Source: Eustoma russellianum (Eukaryota; Streptophyta; Magnoliopsida; Gentianales; Gentianaceae). Taken from it: a stretch of DNA of 64,000 nucleotides. The stretch is taken from the NCBI GenBank assembly GCA_036186865.1, contig AP025055.1, forward strand, positions 3,372,223-3,436,222, written 5' to 3'. Of this stretch, positions 21,573 to 35,100 are shown in pieces (position 1 is the first letter of the stretch; the number at the start of each line of letters is the position of its first letter). Under the pieces are notes generated by a model. That model made no database searches and was not told where the DNA came from. It worked only from the letters and a program-made list of their open reading frames with translations. The translations under genes were made by a program, and so were the position numbers.

Positions 21573-22123
21573 AATGAGACTGCCGCACGTACTAGTGAAG
21601 GCAGAGTATGAGAATTATAATGTTGAGTACACGGATGTAACATTGCATGTTGCGCTAAGTAATGTGCTGCCATGTTTGCCTCACGATAAATGTGATGATA
21701 TTCAAGACGATGGAGATGGACCAGTGTGTGTAGCTAGCGAAGATGATAGTTCCTGTGTACAAGGTGTGGCCGTGTCAAACGATCGATCAACTGAGCACAA
21801 TCCGACTCTAGGATAAGTGTGCGATGAAACGGAAGAAAATAAAGAATTCCAAATACCGCGGCTTGAATCTCTGCATGTAGTGGTGCACATGGAGGAAGTC
21901 TAAAAGAAATCGCTCCTATGCATGAACCCATATGATCACGCAATATCGCACTCCCTGCTGCATAATGTCTACCCACAGCTGCATCTACATTCAATTTCAA
22001 ACGACCAGAGGGCGGGGTGACCCAGGGAATCAGCAGCGGACGCGGATGTTGGAACTCTGCAGCCAAGGGAAATGTCGCCGAGCGCCAGTAGCAATTTTGG
22101 AGCCCGCGATTTTTTTGTGCCAC
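21573..22123 (-). pseudogene. RNase H domain of LINE ORF2 (frameshifted from the reverse transcriptase)
   Basis: The plant LINE-type RNase H domain is readable: PPSGRLKLNVDAAVG (first catalytic Asp), AILRDHMGSCIG, LHAEIQAAVFGI (Glu), LILESDCAQLI (Asp), then after a further frame change YREANMAAHYLAQ. It lies in a different frame from the reverse-transcriptase ORF, which ends at 22030; the two overlap in sequence at RRHFP. The domain was therefore once continuous with ORF2 and was separated by an indel near 22070. Confidence 0.85.
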
Positions 22124-25100
22124 AAAGTAATATCATAGCGTATGGAGTGCCGTAGTGAAGTATCCGTTATATGAGTTTTGTCCCCATAGACAATGGAGGT
22201 ATAACCACACCAGATGTTATATATGATAATTGCTGGGATTACTATTTCGTAAACTCCAATGAGAGAGGTAAAAGATGAACGATACCACCAAGAAAAAAGA
22301 TACTGACGAAGCCGTAATGAGGATGGAAGAGGACAATGTAGCTCACTAGAAAAATAGTGCCAGATGGGACGCACATAAGAACGATATAAGAAGACATGAT
22401 CCACCGTGGCTGACTCGCTTTTACAGAATGGACATTGCGTTGGATGAGCCGTTAAATATTGTCCAATAAAATCCTCAAAAGGTAATGCCGAATTAAAAAG
22501 ACGCCATAAAAACAGTTGTATAGGAGGAGAGTGATGTTTGTACCAAATAAATGTTGCAGAGAGCAGTTTGGGAGAAGGTGTCCGGCAAATATCATAAGCA
22601 CTTTTCAACGAAAATTCTCCCATTGGCGTTGGTAACCATGAAAGGTGGTCTCCCTGCCCGTCAGTCTGCGTTAGGCAGAAGGAATGGATTCGGCAAATGA
22701 TTTTCCATATAGGCGAGTCCGTTAGCCGTGGAAGATAATCTTGACGGTGTCCATATTTGGCATGCATGTATTTGCTCCATAACGTGGAATTTTGGTGGTA
22801 TGACCACCATATTCGGCAATGATATGCATGTTGTAACATGTTTATGTCGCGTATATCTAAACCCCCCTCAGCCCGTGGCTTGCAAATAGTAGTCCAGGAG
22901 ACCCAATGGTGTATACGTCCCCAATAGAATGCAGCCATTTTGCGATGTATCACTCTAATCACCGATTTCGGTAAGCCGCCTGCCGCGATGACATGAAGTG
23001 GTAATGCGGCTATTACTGAGTTTAACAAGACTAGCCGACCTGCTGCTGATAGTAATTTGGAGTGCCACCCTTGGAGTCTGTCATCAATATGCTGAAGTAA
23101 CGAAACACAATATCTGGAACGGGTGATACCCTTGTGTAAATAAGAACAAAGATAACGAATTGGAAGACCTGAAAGACGCATGCCCAGGATATTTACAAAG
23201 TTCTGGCGTTGATGTGGAGTTACCCTGGCAGACGGAATAATACTGCTTTTTTGGAAATTTACCTTTTGACCTGAAGCAATTTCATATTGCATAAGAAAAG
23301 TATGAAACCGTTGAAGGTTCCGCTGTGTACCTCGGAGGAATATCAGTAAATCATCCGCATAGGCCAAATGTGTAATTGTAAATGGGATGCAGCCCATGCG
23401 GAAAGGCTGTAACACTCCAGATGTTGTTAATGCTTTCAAGCCCCTGCTAAATCCTTCAGATGCTAAAATAAATAATAAAGGAGATAATGGATCTCCCTGC
23501 TTAACGCCTCTATACGGCCGGAAGGTTGAAGATGGCTGGCCATTAATTAATACTGCTAATGTAGTGGCACTCAAATGATTCAGAATATTGCGAGTGAAGA
23601 AATCGGAGAAACCGAATGTGTGTAGTAATAACTTTAAATATTCCCAGCTAACTCTGTCAAACGCTTTCATCATATCTAACTTTAAGCATAATTGTGAGCC
23701 ACCTCTATCCATCTTATGGATCATCTCACGAGCCAATAGTACTTGGGTAGAAATGTCAGTACCTGGTAAGAAGCCTGTTTGTTCTGGAGATATTAATCGC
23801 GGCAATAATGTACTCAATCGGCTAGCAACGATTCTGGTACAGATTTTGCTCAAAAAATTAGTGAGGCATATAGGACGATAGTCACTGAAACTAGCAGGAG
23901 AAGATTTTCTCGGGATCAGAGTGATTAATGCACTAGCCATGACTGTAGGCTGAGGAACACCAAGGAAAAATTTCTGTACCGCTTTAACGACGTCTGTGTG
24001 AATAATTGACCAGCAGGATCGATAAAAGTTGCCATTAAAACCATCTGGTCCGGCAGCACTATGAGGGTCCAAATGCCAAACTGCTGATTTTACCTCCTCC
24101 GGCAATGGTATCTGCGTCAGGATGGCATTGTCTTCGGTGGAGGCTAATGGCGGAATATGTCGAAGAATATTATCATAAGTGGCAGTAGGCTCACGAGCAA
24201 ATAAGGTTGTATAGAAAGATACTGCTTCAGCCATAATATCGTCTTGTGCAGTGCAGATATGTCCGACATTGGTCTGTATTTGTTAAATCCGGAGGTTCAA
24301 AGGTCTCCCTTTGACAATGGAGTGAAAGTATCGGGTGTAAGCGTCTCCTTCTTTTAGCCATCGAACTCGTGCTTTTTGTTTCCAAAAATGCAATTCATAA
24401 GAAGAGGCTTGAAGATATTCCGCCTTTGCTCGATGATACTCTGTCTGAGATTCCTCCGTTGGATGCGTGTCCCAAAGATTTTCAGCACGTGTGAGAGTTA
24501 TTTCGGCCTGTTGGCCTTTATAGAAGATATTACCAAATATTTCTTTGTTCCAACGTTGCACATCCTTCTTAAGTTTGAATAACTTTGTGTAGAAGCCATA
24601 CATTCCACCAGTAGTAGGATAAGAAGCCCATGTAGCGTGCATATAATTGTGAAAATCCGAATGCAACAACCAAGAGTCTAGAAACCAGAAAGATCGATGC
24701 GTCGGAGGTGGACTTGTTCGGCATAAAAGTAATAATGGAGTATGATCAGAAGCAATGCGGGGAAGATGTGTAAGTTGTAGGTCATCAAATTTGTCATGAA
24801 ATGCAGTATTAAGAAATAACCAATCTAATCTCCGGCGGACTCTTCCAAGACCCCGACCGTCGGTCCATGTGAATTTGGAACCATGAAACTGTGGCGTCAT
24901 CAAACCGCATGATTCTATGCAATCATTAAAATCCTGTAAAGCAGTGAGTGAGGGCTGTGAACGGCCTTCATGATCTGAGATAGAGCGGAAAGTATTAAAA
25001 TCTCCACCTAGCACCCAAGGTAGAGCAGTTTTTTCGCAGAATGTACATAATGAAGCCCACAAAGAACGATGAAGAGATGGAGTGTGATTGCCATAAACTG

Positions 25101-25398
25101 CAGATAATACAAAAGTATACTGAAGGGGCCGATATATCAGTGTGAAATGGACTACTTGCCCTTCATCCTGCACTGTAATCAATGTAAAGTGTGAGTCACA
25201 CCAGAAAAACCAAATACGTTCAGACTGTGATGCATAGGAATTAGAAAATCCGAAATCCAGAGCATAACAAGGAATAGTAACCGATGCATGTTTAGGTTCT
25301 ATTATAACAAGTATATTTAACCGATGATCACGTATCAACTGATGCAGTCGTGGTATTGAGGCTCGCAGGCCCCTTATATTCCATATCATAATATTCAT
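22030..25398 (-). pseudogene. LINE ORF2: endonuclease and reverse transcriptase, one in-frame stop
   Basis: ORF2 starts at 25398 and encodes an apurinic-type endonuclease (MNIMIWNIRGL, IIEPK, VLGGDFNTF, IASDHTPLLLL), then an L1-type reverse transcriptase (PDGFNGNFYRSCW, RPICLTNFLSKI, QTGFLPGTDI, KLDMMKAFDRVSW, GVKQGDPLSPLLF, HLAYADDLLIF) and the zinc-binding tail (CPFCKSE...VDHVF). A single TAA at 24283-24285 splits it: the frame is open on both sides and in register. Apart from that codon and the 3' frameshift the domain is complete, so the copy is young or recently disabled. ORF2 overlaps the ORF1 stop by an ATGA. Confidence 0.9.
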
Positions 25399-26658
25399 TG
25401 AGAGAGAGTTGAGTCACTTCCCTGAATTGCATGTGAAGCACTACGTGTGAGAATTGTAGATGGTGGCAGTGGAGGAAGATCTTTCTTTGCGCGACGCTTT
25501 CTACGTGGAACAACTGGAATAAAATCCTCTGTTGAATCCTGTAGCCGCGAGATTAAAGTATCCGTGTCGGGCGAGGGGGGTAGCAGCTGCATGCGGTGGG
25601 CTACCTCTTCTGGAACAGTTGGTATGTCGAGATTATCNNNNNNNNNNTACCTCTTCTGGAACAGTTGGTATGTCGAGATTATCTGCCACAGGTAACTCAT
25701 TATCTGATGAATGTCCAATTTCACAGTTATTAAGATGCGTCCTCGTCGGTTCAGTAGGCTCCTCAGGATTGAAATCCACCATAGGAACATCATCTTGGAT
25801 GGGCTGATCCGGAGGGGATTGTGGTTCTGTCAAAGGAGGATCAATCTCTGCAGTAGCTGTTGATGCATCTGGTTTCTTCTTCACTGGTGTCCAGCGTTGA
25901 CCTGGTGCTCGACGTGGAGGCGGTGGAGGCGGTGGCGGTACCTTTGCTGCCATTTGCGGAGTGCATGAAGAGACGGCATGTCCTAATCGTCCACAGGATG
26001 TGCAAAATAATGGCAAATCTTCATATACGATGGATTGCAGTATAAAGCGACTTTTTGCCTGTAGATAAATCTTTTGAGGAAGTTCCTGGGAAACATCTAC
26101 TTCTACACATACACGTGCAACTGAGGGTCGGAGTCCATCTGTTGTTGCTACATCAAGTTTGATGGGGCTTCCAATCGGTTTAACAATTTCAAACAATGCC
26201 TCTTTTTGGTGAAGATGGATAGGGAGTCCAGGAAGGGCAATCCAAATCGGTACAATTGGCACATCAGTAGATGGATCAAAACCAACTGTCCATTTGGTTA
26301 TACGCATATGACAGCCAGATATATGCCATGATCGACGATAAAAGCAACGTAAATAATCAGCTTCATTTCGAAAATTTAGCAGGATATGCGTCTGATCAAT
26401 GAGAGTGATGCGAAGATCATGATAAAATCCAATTTTCTCAAAAACATCTCTGATAACTTTTAATGGAGGTCTCCCATACCAGAAAGTACCCACTAACGAA
26501 TATTTGAATGGAGCAGCAAGTTCATCAATTTCGGAATCCAAAAACGAGATTAAAGGAATACCTTTATACCGAGAAACAGTTTTTGGTGAGATGTTGATTG
26601 ATTGAGATGAAGTGGCGCCGGAAACAATGGCTGCGAAAGACGGCGGCGGCGCAGTCAT
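25395..26658 (-). CDS. LINE ORF1: nucleic-acid-binding protein (DUF4283 plus CCHC zinc knuckle)
   Basis: Start at 26658 (MTAPPPSFAAIVSG) is preferred over the in-frame ATG at 26727 because the related ORF1 at 36 kb begins at the equivalent place (MDPPRSYASLLK). The DUF4283 region follows (SLVGTFWYGRPPL, THILLNFRNEADYLRCF, IALPGLPIHLHQKEALF, RPSVARVCVEVDV), then a CCHC knuckle (CTSCGRLGHAVSSC), a Pro-rich linker, and a basic C-terminus (RRKRRAKKDLPPLPPS). The frame is interrupted only by the ten Ns at 25638-25647. These sit between two identical 36-bp blocks; treating the blocks as one sequence restores the frame. ORF1 would then have about 405 residues. Confidence 0.85.
25602..25683. other. 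Assembly gap (10 N) between two identical 36-bp blocks
   Basis: Bases 25602-25637 and 25648-25683 are identical, with exactly ten Ns between them. This is what is left when two overlapping contig ends are joined as a gap of fixed size instead of being merged. Merging removes 46 bp and restores the ORF1 frame. Confidence 0.9.
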
Positions 26659-27039
26659 ATTCAGAGATAAATAAACAGATGTTACGAATGTCCAGCAATC
26701 AAAAAAACTTTCTAGGCAAATCAACAATGAGAATTGAATGAATGTCTTGAGGTCAAAATAGAGATGCGATGTGCTTCCCGGCAGCGGCGGCGGCTCACGC
26801 CGCTAGTCGCCTGTGATCACCGCAAATCGCCTGCGTCGTCATCGTATATTATATATACTATTATATATATATATATATATATATCCAATTCATCCGTACA
26901 GCATATATACATATATAAATTCATCCTTCAGCCGTTTTTTTCTCCGCACTCCACTAACTTGATGCTGATACTTTTTTGGAGACTAGGTTCTCGATCATCT
27001 TGTTTTCATCGGCATCCGGTGTCGGCGGACCTTTAACCT

Positions 27040-30000
27040 AAGCCCTCATTATTTTGTCTTCTATACGGTTTATTTTTGACCATCGACGACGGACCTATCT
27101 ACTGGATTCTTGATTGTTGATCGTCTCTTCTTCCCTTTTTTTCAATTATGAAAATGGCAGACGAGAAAGCGACTGAGCAAGGAGGCTTGTACTATGTTGA
27201 CGAGGTCACTCAACAAGGTCGGTCTATGCTCGCTTACGGGACGGTCAACATATGGATATGGCACCTGTAGGACCTGTATAGCACCATTAGAAGGGGGGTT
27301 AAATAGTAGGTGCGGAAAATTTTGGTTTTTAAAAAGTTTTGACCCAAAAATCTAACTTCTGAAAACAGTTTCTGTTTTCATATTCTGATTTGCAACGTTT
27401 GAGAGACCTAGTTATAGACCTCCAAAATTGTGATATTTGCAGATATTCTACTCTCAGATCTTTTGAGTATCTCCAAAAAAATTTAGATTAAAATTCAACT
27501 CCTGACTCTTTGAAAATACGTTCTTGGTCAGATTGCACAAATTTGTCAGAAACAGTACTCCGATTTGAAAATTATATTCTAATTGATTGGAGAATCCAAA
27601 TGGTCGGAAAATTTAATGACAACACCCTTACTATATTTATTTAAATGGGTTGAAACAGTTTTGAAAAATGCCTTTGGAAAGTATGTCAAATACGTTGATG
27701 TTCTCAGCCTTTGCAAGTGTGAAAATCAGATTACACTAGTCTCAAAACTATTAAAGTTTGATTGACTTATGCTTGTCCAAATGGATTGAGACTTGTGCCA
27801 AATGAAACTTAAGATGTGTGGCTATGTTTATGCAAAGTTTTGTAATTTTTGAAAGTCGTTTACTATTTTTATGATTGCAACGAAATCAACGGAGAAACTG
27901 AAAAACTGAAAGTAAAGTGCTCAAAGTAACAATACCAAGGATTTTATACTGGTTCGGTTAAATCAACCTACTCCAGTATTCGAGGACACCTTCCTCAGTT
28001 ATCACTAAACACCAAAATAACACCTTACCACAAGGGTTGCTGGAGTTACACACCAACTCCACCCTTAAAAAAACGTTACAAACAATCACACCGATCACGA
28101 ACACCACCACCGAACCGATGAAGGTTTCATCACACCTTGATCAACCTTTTACAACTAATGAGGCGTGTATGGTGGCATAAACAAAGGTTATTCAATATGT
28201 TAAATATAAGAACAATAGGCTTGAGAAAAGAAGAAGAAGAAGAAAGAACTGTAGAAGAAGAGAATAGTGGATCCTTTTGCACTTAAGAGACAATGAGAGT
28301 TGTCTTGCATTTGTTTGCTCTATTTCTCCTCTTTTATTCAGCCTTGGCCGCCCCCTAGGGCTCCTTCCCTTCTTGAGAAATCTCTTTTATGTCCTTGGAA
28401 GATGCCTTGTCTAGATATGACACCATCTCGCTTACTTGGCACGACATGATTGGATGAATGTCTTGGCTTTGCTTACTTGACACTCTATGATTGGATGAAT
28501 CTTGTCACCATTTAGTAGCTGTAAAATCTGAGATTAAATGTAAAAACATGTGCCAAATAAAGTTTAAAGTGTTGCCAAATAATTAACAATTAATTCCTTC
28601 AATTTGGGAAGCAAATTTGGTCACCATCAAGAGCCAAATCTGGCCAGCACTAAGTCTTGCATGCTGAATTTTCAGCATGTGTTACATTTGCATAATATAT
28701 GAATTGTTACCTTGTGTAGCCCCCTCTTTTACGTCACTAAACTTGTGTGACATATTATCCAACAATCAAGATGCCAACTAAGCTCCACATAGACTCCATC
28801 TAGCATGTAGTAGGCGTGTAACATGTCTTGAACATGTGCTGAATTTTACTTTTGTAAACTTTGTCAAATATTGCACAATAATTACACATATATGGTATAT
28901 TCCAATCAACCCTAATTTGAATATTATAGTACAATTTAATATGTGTTGAATATATAAAAAGTGTCTAGATACATGTTACATGTCATGCCAAAAAACGTTC
29001 CATGTGTTATGCTCGTAGAAAATCGAATTTTGACTTTTGTCGATTACGTGATTTTTCTCCGATAAAATTCAAAACTTTTGCACATGTTATATATATTATG
29101 TCACACATAATATACATAAAATAAATTAAATATTCAGCTCATAAGGCTATTCGAAATGGCGCCCACATGTGACAAAAAAATTGAATTTGAAATCTTCACA
29201 ATTTGGCCTTAATTGAGGATGATTTGTGTGTGCCAACATGGAATGATTTCATGGATGAATATACCATGTGAACCACGAAATTTTGGCTCTTTTTAAAGTA
29301 TATGGGCTGGCCATCTATATATAGCAAGTACGTGTCACGTTGGCAAAGTTTCGGTAGTCACCCGATACGACAATTCTCGGTTTACAACCTTGTAACGTGT
29401 CGTAATAATTTTGTCATCACCATGACTTATATCATATGATATAAGGCCTGAATATGCTCATAAATATGAGGTGTATATAGTGGTGTGACATTGACGTACG
29501 TTTGTAGATATGCAACGTGTCGGTAGTACGTCGGAATATATGTGTATTGTGTCTTTTAAAAAAATCTGAATATAATATATATATATATACACACATACAT
29601 GTATATCAAGTGGAGAGAAGACTTTCCATGTTTCAATTTGCTGCCATCATGCCTTCTCCAAATATATTTCTATTTAGTGAACTAGTTATTTCATTAAACT
29701 AAGTACTTCAATTCATGATTCATTAAACTATGTACTTCACTTAATGAACTAGTTAAGTTCATTAATGGTGGCACCTGAAATTAGTTCAAACACAACAAAT
29801 GTTTGTCATTTGATGTAAGCTTTAAAGCTTCATGGCTTGTTAGTACGGCCACATTAAGTATATAAAGCAAGTTCGTCACAAAAACGTGTCAAGTAATAAA
29901 TTTTGTCATGCATTTCTTAAACATGTGGTATTTAAATCATGTATTCATAAATCACTCAAACTCTTTTTCTCAACAGCACCGACTTCTAGATCACCCTTCA

Positions 30001-32176
30001 TTCAGTTACCTTAAACTTCTATTTTCTAGTTTGTTTACCAATAAGACAGTTCATATGCCTTGTGAGACGTGTATTCATGCAAAAAGTCACCATGCAACCT
30101 TTCGACCAAATAATACTCGAGTCCACAATATCTTTTCATTGGTGCATTCTGACATATGGCGACCAGCATATATACCTAGTCATAGCCAGGTTTAATATTT
30201 TTCATTATTCATTGATGATTTTTCCCGGATGACGTGAATATACTTCTTAAAACACAAACCTGAAGTCCCACAAAAGCTTATCCATTTCTTTCACATGGTC
30301 CAAACACAATAAAATACCAAAATTCAGATCCTACACTCAAATAATAGCCACGAATATGTGAATGAACATATGAAATTGTTCTTCTGAAATAACTGATTGA
30401 TACATCAAACAACTTGTCCAAATACACCAAAAAAAATGGTGTAGCCGAAAGAAACAACCGTATTATCCTCGAAACAACACGAGGAATTTTATTCGAGTCA
30501 CATGCTCACAAACACTTTTGTCCTGAAGTGGTCGCTACTTCTGTCTATCTCTTGAACCGACTACCCACAAAAGTTCTTGGCCTTAATTCTCCCTTACCAA
30601 TGTTAGCTTCTAAAACAAGCATTCCCTCATCCCTGACTCTCCCCCCTCGTGTTTTTGGTTGCTCCATGTTTGTACATGTCTCAAAAACCGAATGTTCCAA
30701 ACTGGACTCCTGCGCCGAGAAATATGTGTTCGTCGGGTATGCTGTCCACCAGAAGGGCTACCGGTGTTATAATCCCACTACCTGACGTATCCATGTCACA
30801 ATAGACTGTATTCCTTGAATCCGATTATTTTTTCGATAGCCACCCTAGCCCTCAGAGAAAGGAATTGAATGAGTCCTTAGACTGGTTACATAGCTTTGGC
30901 TATTTAGAGACTAGCCAACAAGAACGAGCAGATGGCGCCACCAAGGAGACCTCTCTAAATGAAGGAAGGGCCGACGAGCCAGTTTCCACTACCGATGGGT
31001 CTCCTTTGATGAATGTCCAACAAGAGGTAAGTGATCCACTCCCTAATTAAAAAGTCTCTGTTGTGCCTAATTTAGATAATACTGATAATCCGATTGAGAG
31101 ACAGGTGTGGGTCCTTCCTGAAAGAAAGAACAGGGGTATACCTCCGGATAAGATACGCACCAAAATTCGTGTCCCGAACATCTAGATATCCTACCAATGT
31201 AGCCATGGAGAGTTGCAGAGTGTGCTAAGGTGTTCTTTTCTACTATGTGCTGTGAGACTATTCCGCGTACCGTCCAGGAGGCGAGCAAAAGTGCTGAGTG
31301 GAGAAAGACAATGAAAGCAGAAATGGATGCCTTAGAGAAGAATGTGACATGGAAAAAGATTGAGCTTCCGAAAGGAAAGAAACCGATGGGATGTAGGTGG
31401 GTGTTCATCATCAAATACAAGGCAGATGGGACGGTTGAGCGGTATAAAGCCAAACTTTACACAGACATATGGAATAGACAACTCAGAGATGTTTTCTCTT
31501 CTTGCAAAGATTGACACAATCAGAGTATTGTTTTCATTCGTAGCCAATAAAGACTAGCCTCTTCATAAGATTGACGTTAAGAATGTGTTCCTACATGGGG
31601 AGCTAAAAGAAGAGGTATATACAGAAGCTCCACCAGGTTTTCTGATTAGTTTCAAAAGGGTGAAGTTTGCTGGCTCAGGAAAGCTCTCTATGGTTTAAAA
31701 CAATCGCTATGAGCATGGTTGGGAAGGTTCACTGTAGTCATGAAAAAGAATAGATACAAACAAAGTAACGCCGATCATACTTTGTCCTTCAAGAAAAGAT
31801 GCAACCTAATTACATGTCTAATTATATATGTCGACGATATGATCATCATAGGTAATGATAAATAAGAAATCACACGGCTACGAAAGAACTTGTTTAAAGA
31901 ATTTGAGATGAAAGACTTAGATGGACTGAAGTACTTTCTTGGGATTGAAGTTCTCCGGTCGAAGAAGGGGACGTTGTGTCGCAGCGGAAGTACATTCTTG
32001 ACTTGCTAGCTGAGATTGGGATGATTGATTACAAACCAAGTGAGATGCCGATATGCGTGAATCATAAACTACAGATAAAGGAAGGGACACCAGAAGCAAA
32101 TCGAGAACAGTATCAGAGACTTGTACGAAAATCGATTTATCTCTCCCACACCAGACCAGATATAGTATATTCCTGA
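27040..32176 (+). pseudogene. Decayed Ty1/copia element: GAG-pre-integrase, integrase, reverse transcriptase
   Basis: The plus strand reads GGLYYVDEVTQQGRSMLAYG (27190-27240) up to IWIWH. It resumes after a solo LTR insertion with HRLLDHPSFSYLK (29980) and CETCIHAKSHH, the pre-integrase zinc region. Integrase follows (FSLVHSDIW near 30140; KNGVAERNNRIILETTRGIL near 30430; VFGCSMFVHV; KYVFVGYAVHQKGYRCYNP). The start of reverse transcriptase is next (MDALEKNVTWKKIELPKGKK near 31325; KIDVKNVFLHGELKEEVY near 31570; TRPDIVYS at 32152-32175). Many stops and frameshifts break it, and no LTR was identified. It ends where a LINE is inserted at 32177. Confidence 0.8.
27266..29975 (-). mobile_element. 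Solo LTR (Sirevirus-like copia), 2.7 kb, TSD GCACC
   Basis: Flanked by GCACC at 27261-27265 and 29976-29980, the element has ends TGTAGGACCTG and CTCAACA on the plus strand. It has no coding capacity. The end region (CACCATTAGAAGG, GGGTTAAATAG) resembles the corresponding LTR end of the Sirevirus at 48931 (CACTGGAAGGAGGGTTGAATAG), so the LTR is most likely minus-oriented. A second copy occupies 33035-36071. It splits the pre-integrase domain of the host copia exactly between two codons for the WHHR-type motif. Confidence 0.85.
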
Positions 32177-35100
32177 TAGGGGTGGCCCAGGCATATCCTT
32201 TTTCTTGGTACGATGATGTTTCTTACTACACTCCACTACTCCACTGAATAATGTGGGATCTGTCAGATCAAGTAGATTGTCTGCTTCCACATGTGACGAT
32301 GATCCATGTTGTATCTGTTGTGATAATTCATGTGCCACTGCATGGAGGTCCTACTCATCATCAGAAGGCTCCATATGAAGCGCCTCTGTATCAGAGACAT
32401 GTCCAGAGCATGGGGAACAAACAATCGTTGGATGTGGCAGAGCTTCCACAAATGATGAATGAGACGAGAAATATCCTGCTTTTCTGGAATATTAATATCC
32501 AACCCATTTTGATTCTGCTGTGATTCAGACGCCGGCTGCTGCTGTGTATCATCTACTATCAAGACGTCATCCTCAGTTTGCAAACCTGTTTGTATGGTTA
32601 TATTCTGCTGAAACATAATCTCAACAGACATTGGGGTTGAGGATTCTAAGTTTCCTTTCGGGTCTACTGAGACTGGAATCGATGTCATAGTTTGTGCCTC
32701 CTTCATTGTAGGGTTTGCTTCAGAGCCTCCTTCATTATTTGTTTGCAAGACTGTCTTTTTTGGTGTCCAACGCTAAGATATCTTCGACACTGGTTTTGTC
32801 AATAAAGGTTCTAAAGCTATTGCGATCTGCTCCGTTGCCAAGGGAACTTCCTTTTTGCATGTAGTCGCTGAATGTCCCAGAAGACGACATGATCCACAAT
32901 ACGCAGGCAAGTTCTCATATTCTACCGCTTGGAAAAAATGATAATCATCACTTTGAATATATAATCTCTGAGGCAGCCCCTGAGAAACATCAATCTCAAT
33001 ACAAACTCTTGCCACTGAAGGACGCAGTAAATTTTGTAGGATCTGCAAGGCACCACTAGAAGGAGGGGGGTTGAATAGTTAGTGTTGAAAGTGTGGTTTT
33101 TAAAATAGTTTTGAACCAAGAACTTAACTTCTGAAAACAGTTTCTGTTTTTAGGACTAGTTTTAAAACGTTTTTAAAACTAGGTTGTAGGTCTTTACAAA
33201 TTCTGAAATTTTGAGATAACTTAGCCTTTGATGTTATGAGTGTCTCCTAAAAATTTCAGATTTAAATTCAACCTCTAACCCCTTCAAAAATCGTTAGTGG
33301 TCAGATTGACCGAATCTGCCAGAAACGGTAGACTGTTTTGAAAACTTTATTCCTATTTGTACGTAACTCCAAATGCTCTGAAATTTTAACCACTAACCCA
33401 TTATGTGTTATATTTAAATGGGTTGAAACAGTTTTGAAAAATTCTTTTGGGAAATTAGTCAAATACGATCAAAGTCTCAACCTTTGCAAGCTTGAAAATC
33501 AGACTGCACTAGTCTCAGATCTTTGGACGTTGGATTGACTTATACTTGTCCAAAAGGGTTGAAACTTGTGCTAAATTAACCTTAAGACGTGTGGCTATGA
33601 TTCTGGAAAGTTTCACAATTTTTGAAAAACGTTTACTATTTTTACGAATGTAATCAAAAAGGATAAACAGTGCTGAAACAGAATATAAGTGCTGAAAGTA
33701 AATGACACCAAGAATTTTATACTGGTTCGGTTATAAACAACCTACTCCAGTCTTCGAGGAACACCTTCCTCGGTTCACACTAATCACACAACACAAAAAC
33801 ACCTTACCACAGGGTTGATAGAGTTACACACCAACTCCAACCCTTTACAAACCTTGTATGTTGAATACAATGCACACGAACACCACCACCTTGTAAGATT
33901 GAAGATTGATCACACCTTGATCAATCTTTTACAAAGATAAAGAATATGTGGTGGTCTAAGAGAAGCCTATTCAAGTATATGAATGTAAGTATAATAGGCT
34001 TTTAGGAAGAAGAAAGAAAGAGAGTGTAGAAGAAGAGAGCTAGGCGTTTTAAGCTTCAAGATTGCAATGCTTTTTATTGTCTTTGTTTTGCTCTTCTTCT
34101 TTTCCTTTTAACTTTGATTTGGCCGCCCCCCTTGGTGCTATTACTCCTCTTGAAAATTATCTTCTAAGTCCTTGGGAGAATATGTGGCATCATTATGACT
34201 TGTTCTTGCTTACTTGGAACCTCCTCATTGGATGATCATTTAACTCTTGCTTACTTCGCACTCATTGATTGGTTGAATGTTGTCATCACTTGATGACTAG
34301 GAAAATCTGAGAATTCCAATAAAAACATGTGCCAAAATCACCATAAAATAATTACCATAACTTCCAAGATCATCACATAAATTAAGCAAGATAATATTTC
34401 TCCAAAAAGGCTAAGAAAATCGGCCATAATGAGAACTTTACATGCTGAAATTTCAGCATGTGATACATGGGTGTTCATTTCAAATTGTTACCAAGTTTTC
34501 TTTGATTTATCTCTTAAAAATAAACCACCATTTAGTGCAAGACATATTTATGAATTTTGGAATAAAATTATACATCACATAGGCCAATATTTCGGCCAAG
34601 GTACATTCACACACATGCTGAAATTTTCAGCATGTGTGATATTCAAAATATCACAATTTTATTTTCATATCTTATTCAAATTACTTCCAATTTGTCTTCC
34701 AATTAATCACATGTTTCAATACACAAAATATGGCCAATAATAAGAGGAATTTCGGCCAGCCTATAATGCACATGCTGAATTTTCAGCATGTGTCACAATT
34801 GTGACAAAATTTGAAATATTACCTTTTGTAGCTTCTTTCTTTAAGTAACAACATTTGTATGCTTCATTTTTGACCAATCAATATGCCAACAAGGCTCCAC
34901 ATATGCTCCATCTCGTCTGATATAGGCTTGTATAATGTGTTTGACATGTGCTGAATTTTATTTTTTGCAAACTTTGTAAAATAGTGCACATTTAATAATA
35001 CACACATGGTATATTCCAATCAGCCCTTAATTTAATTTTCTAGAACACTTTGAGATGTATGAAATATGTAAAAAGTGCCTAGATACATGTCGTATGATGT

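Larger units (their letters stand above)
20575..26840 (-). mobile_element. L1-type LINE, nearly full length
   Basis: A 5' leader (about 26659-26840), ORF1, ORF2 with endonuclease, reverse transcriptase and RNase H, and a roughly 1-kb 3' region lie in order on the minus strand. Both outer borders run into (TA)n tracts (about 20530-20572 and 26855-26884). This hides the target duplication and suggests insertion into TA-rich DNA. Damage is light: one stop codon and one main frameshift in ORF2, plus an apparent assembly gap in ORF1. Confidence 0.85.
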
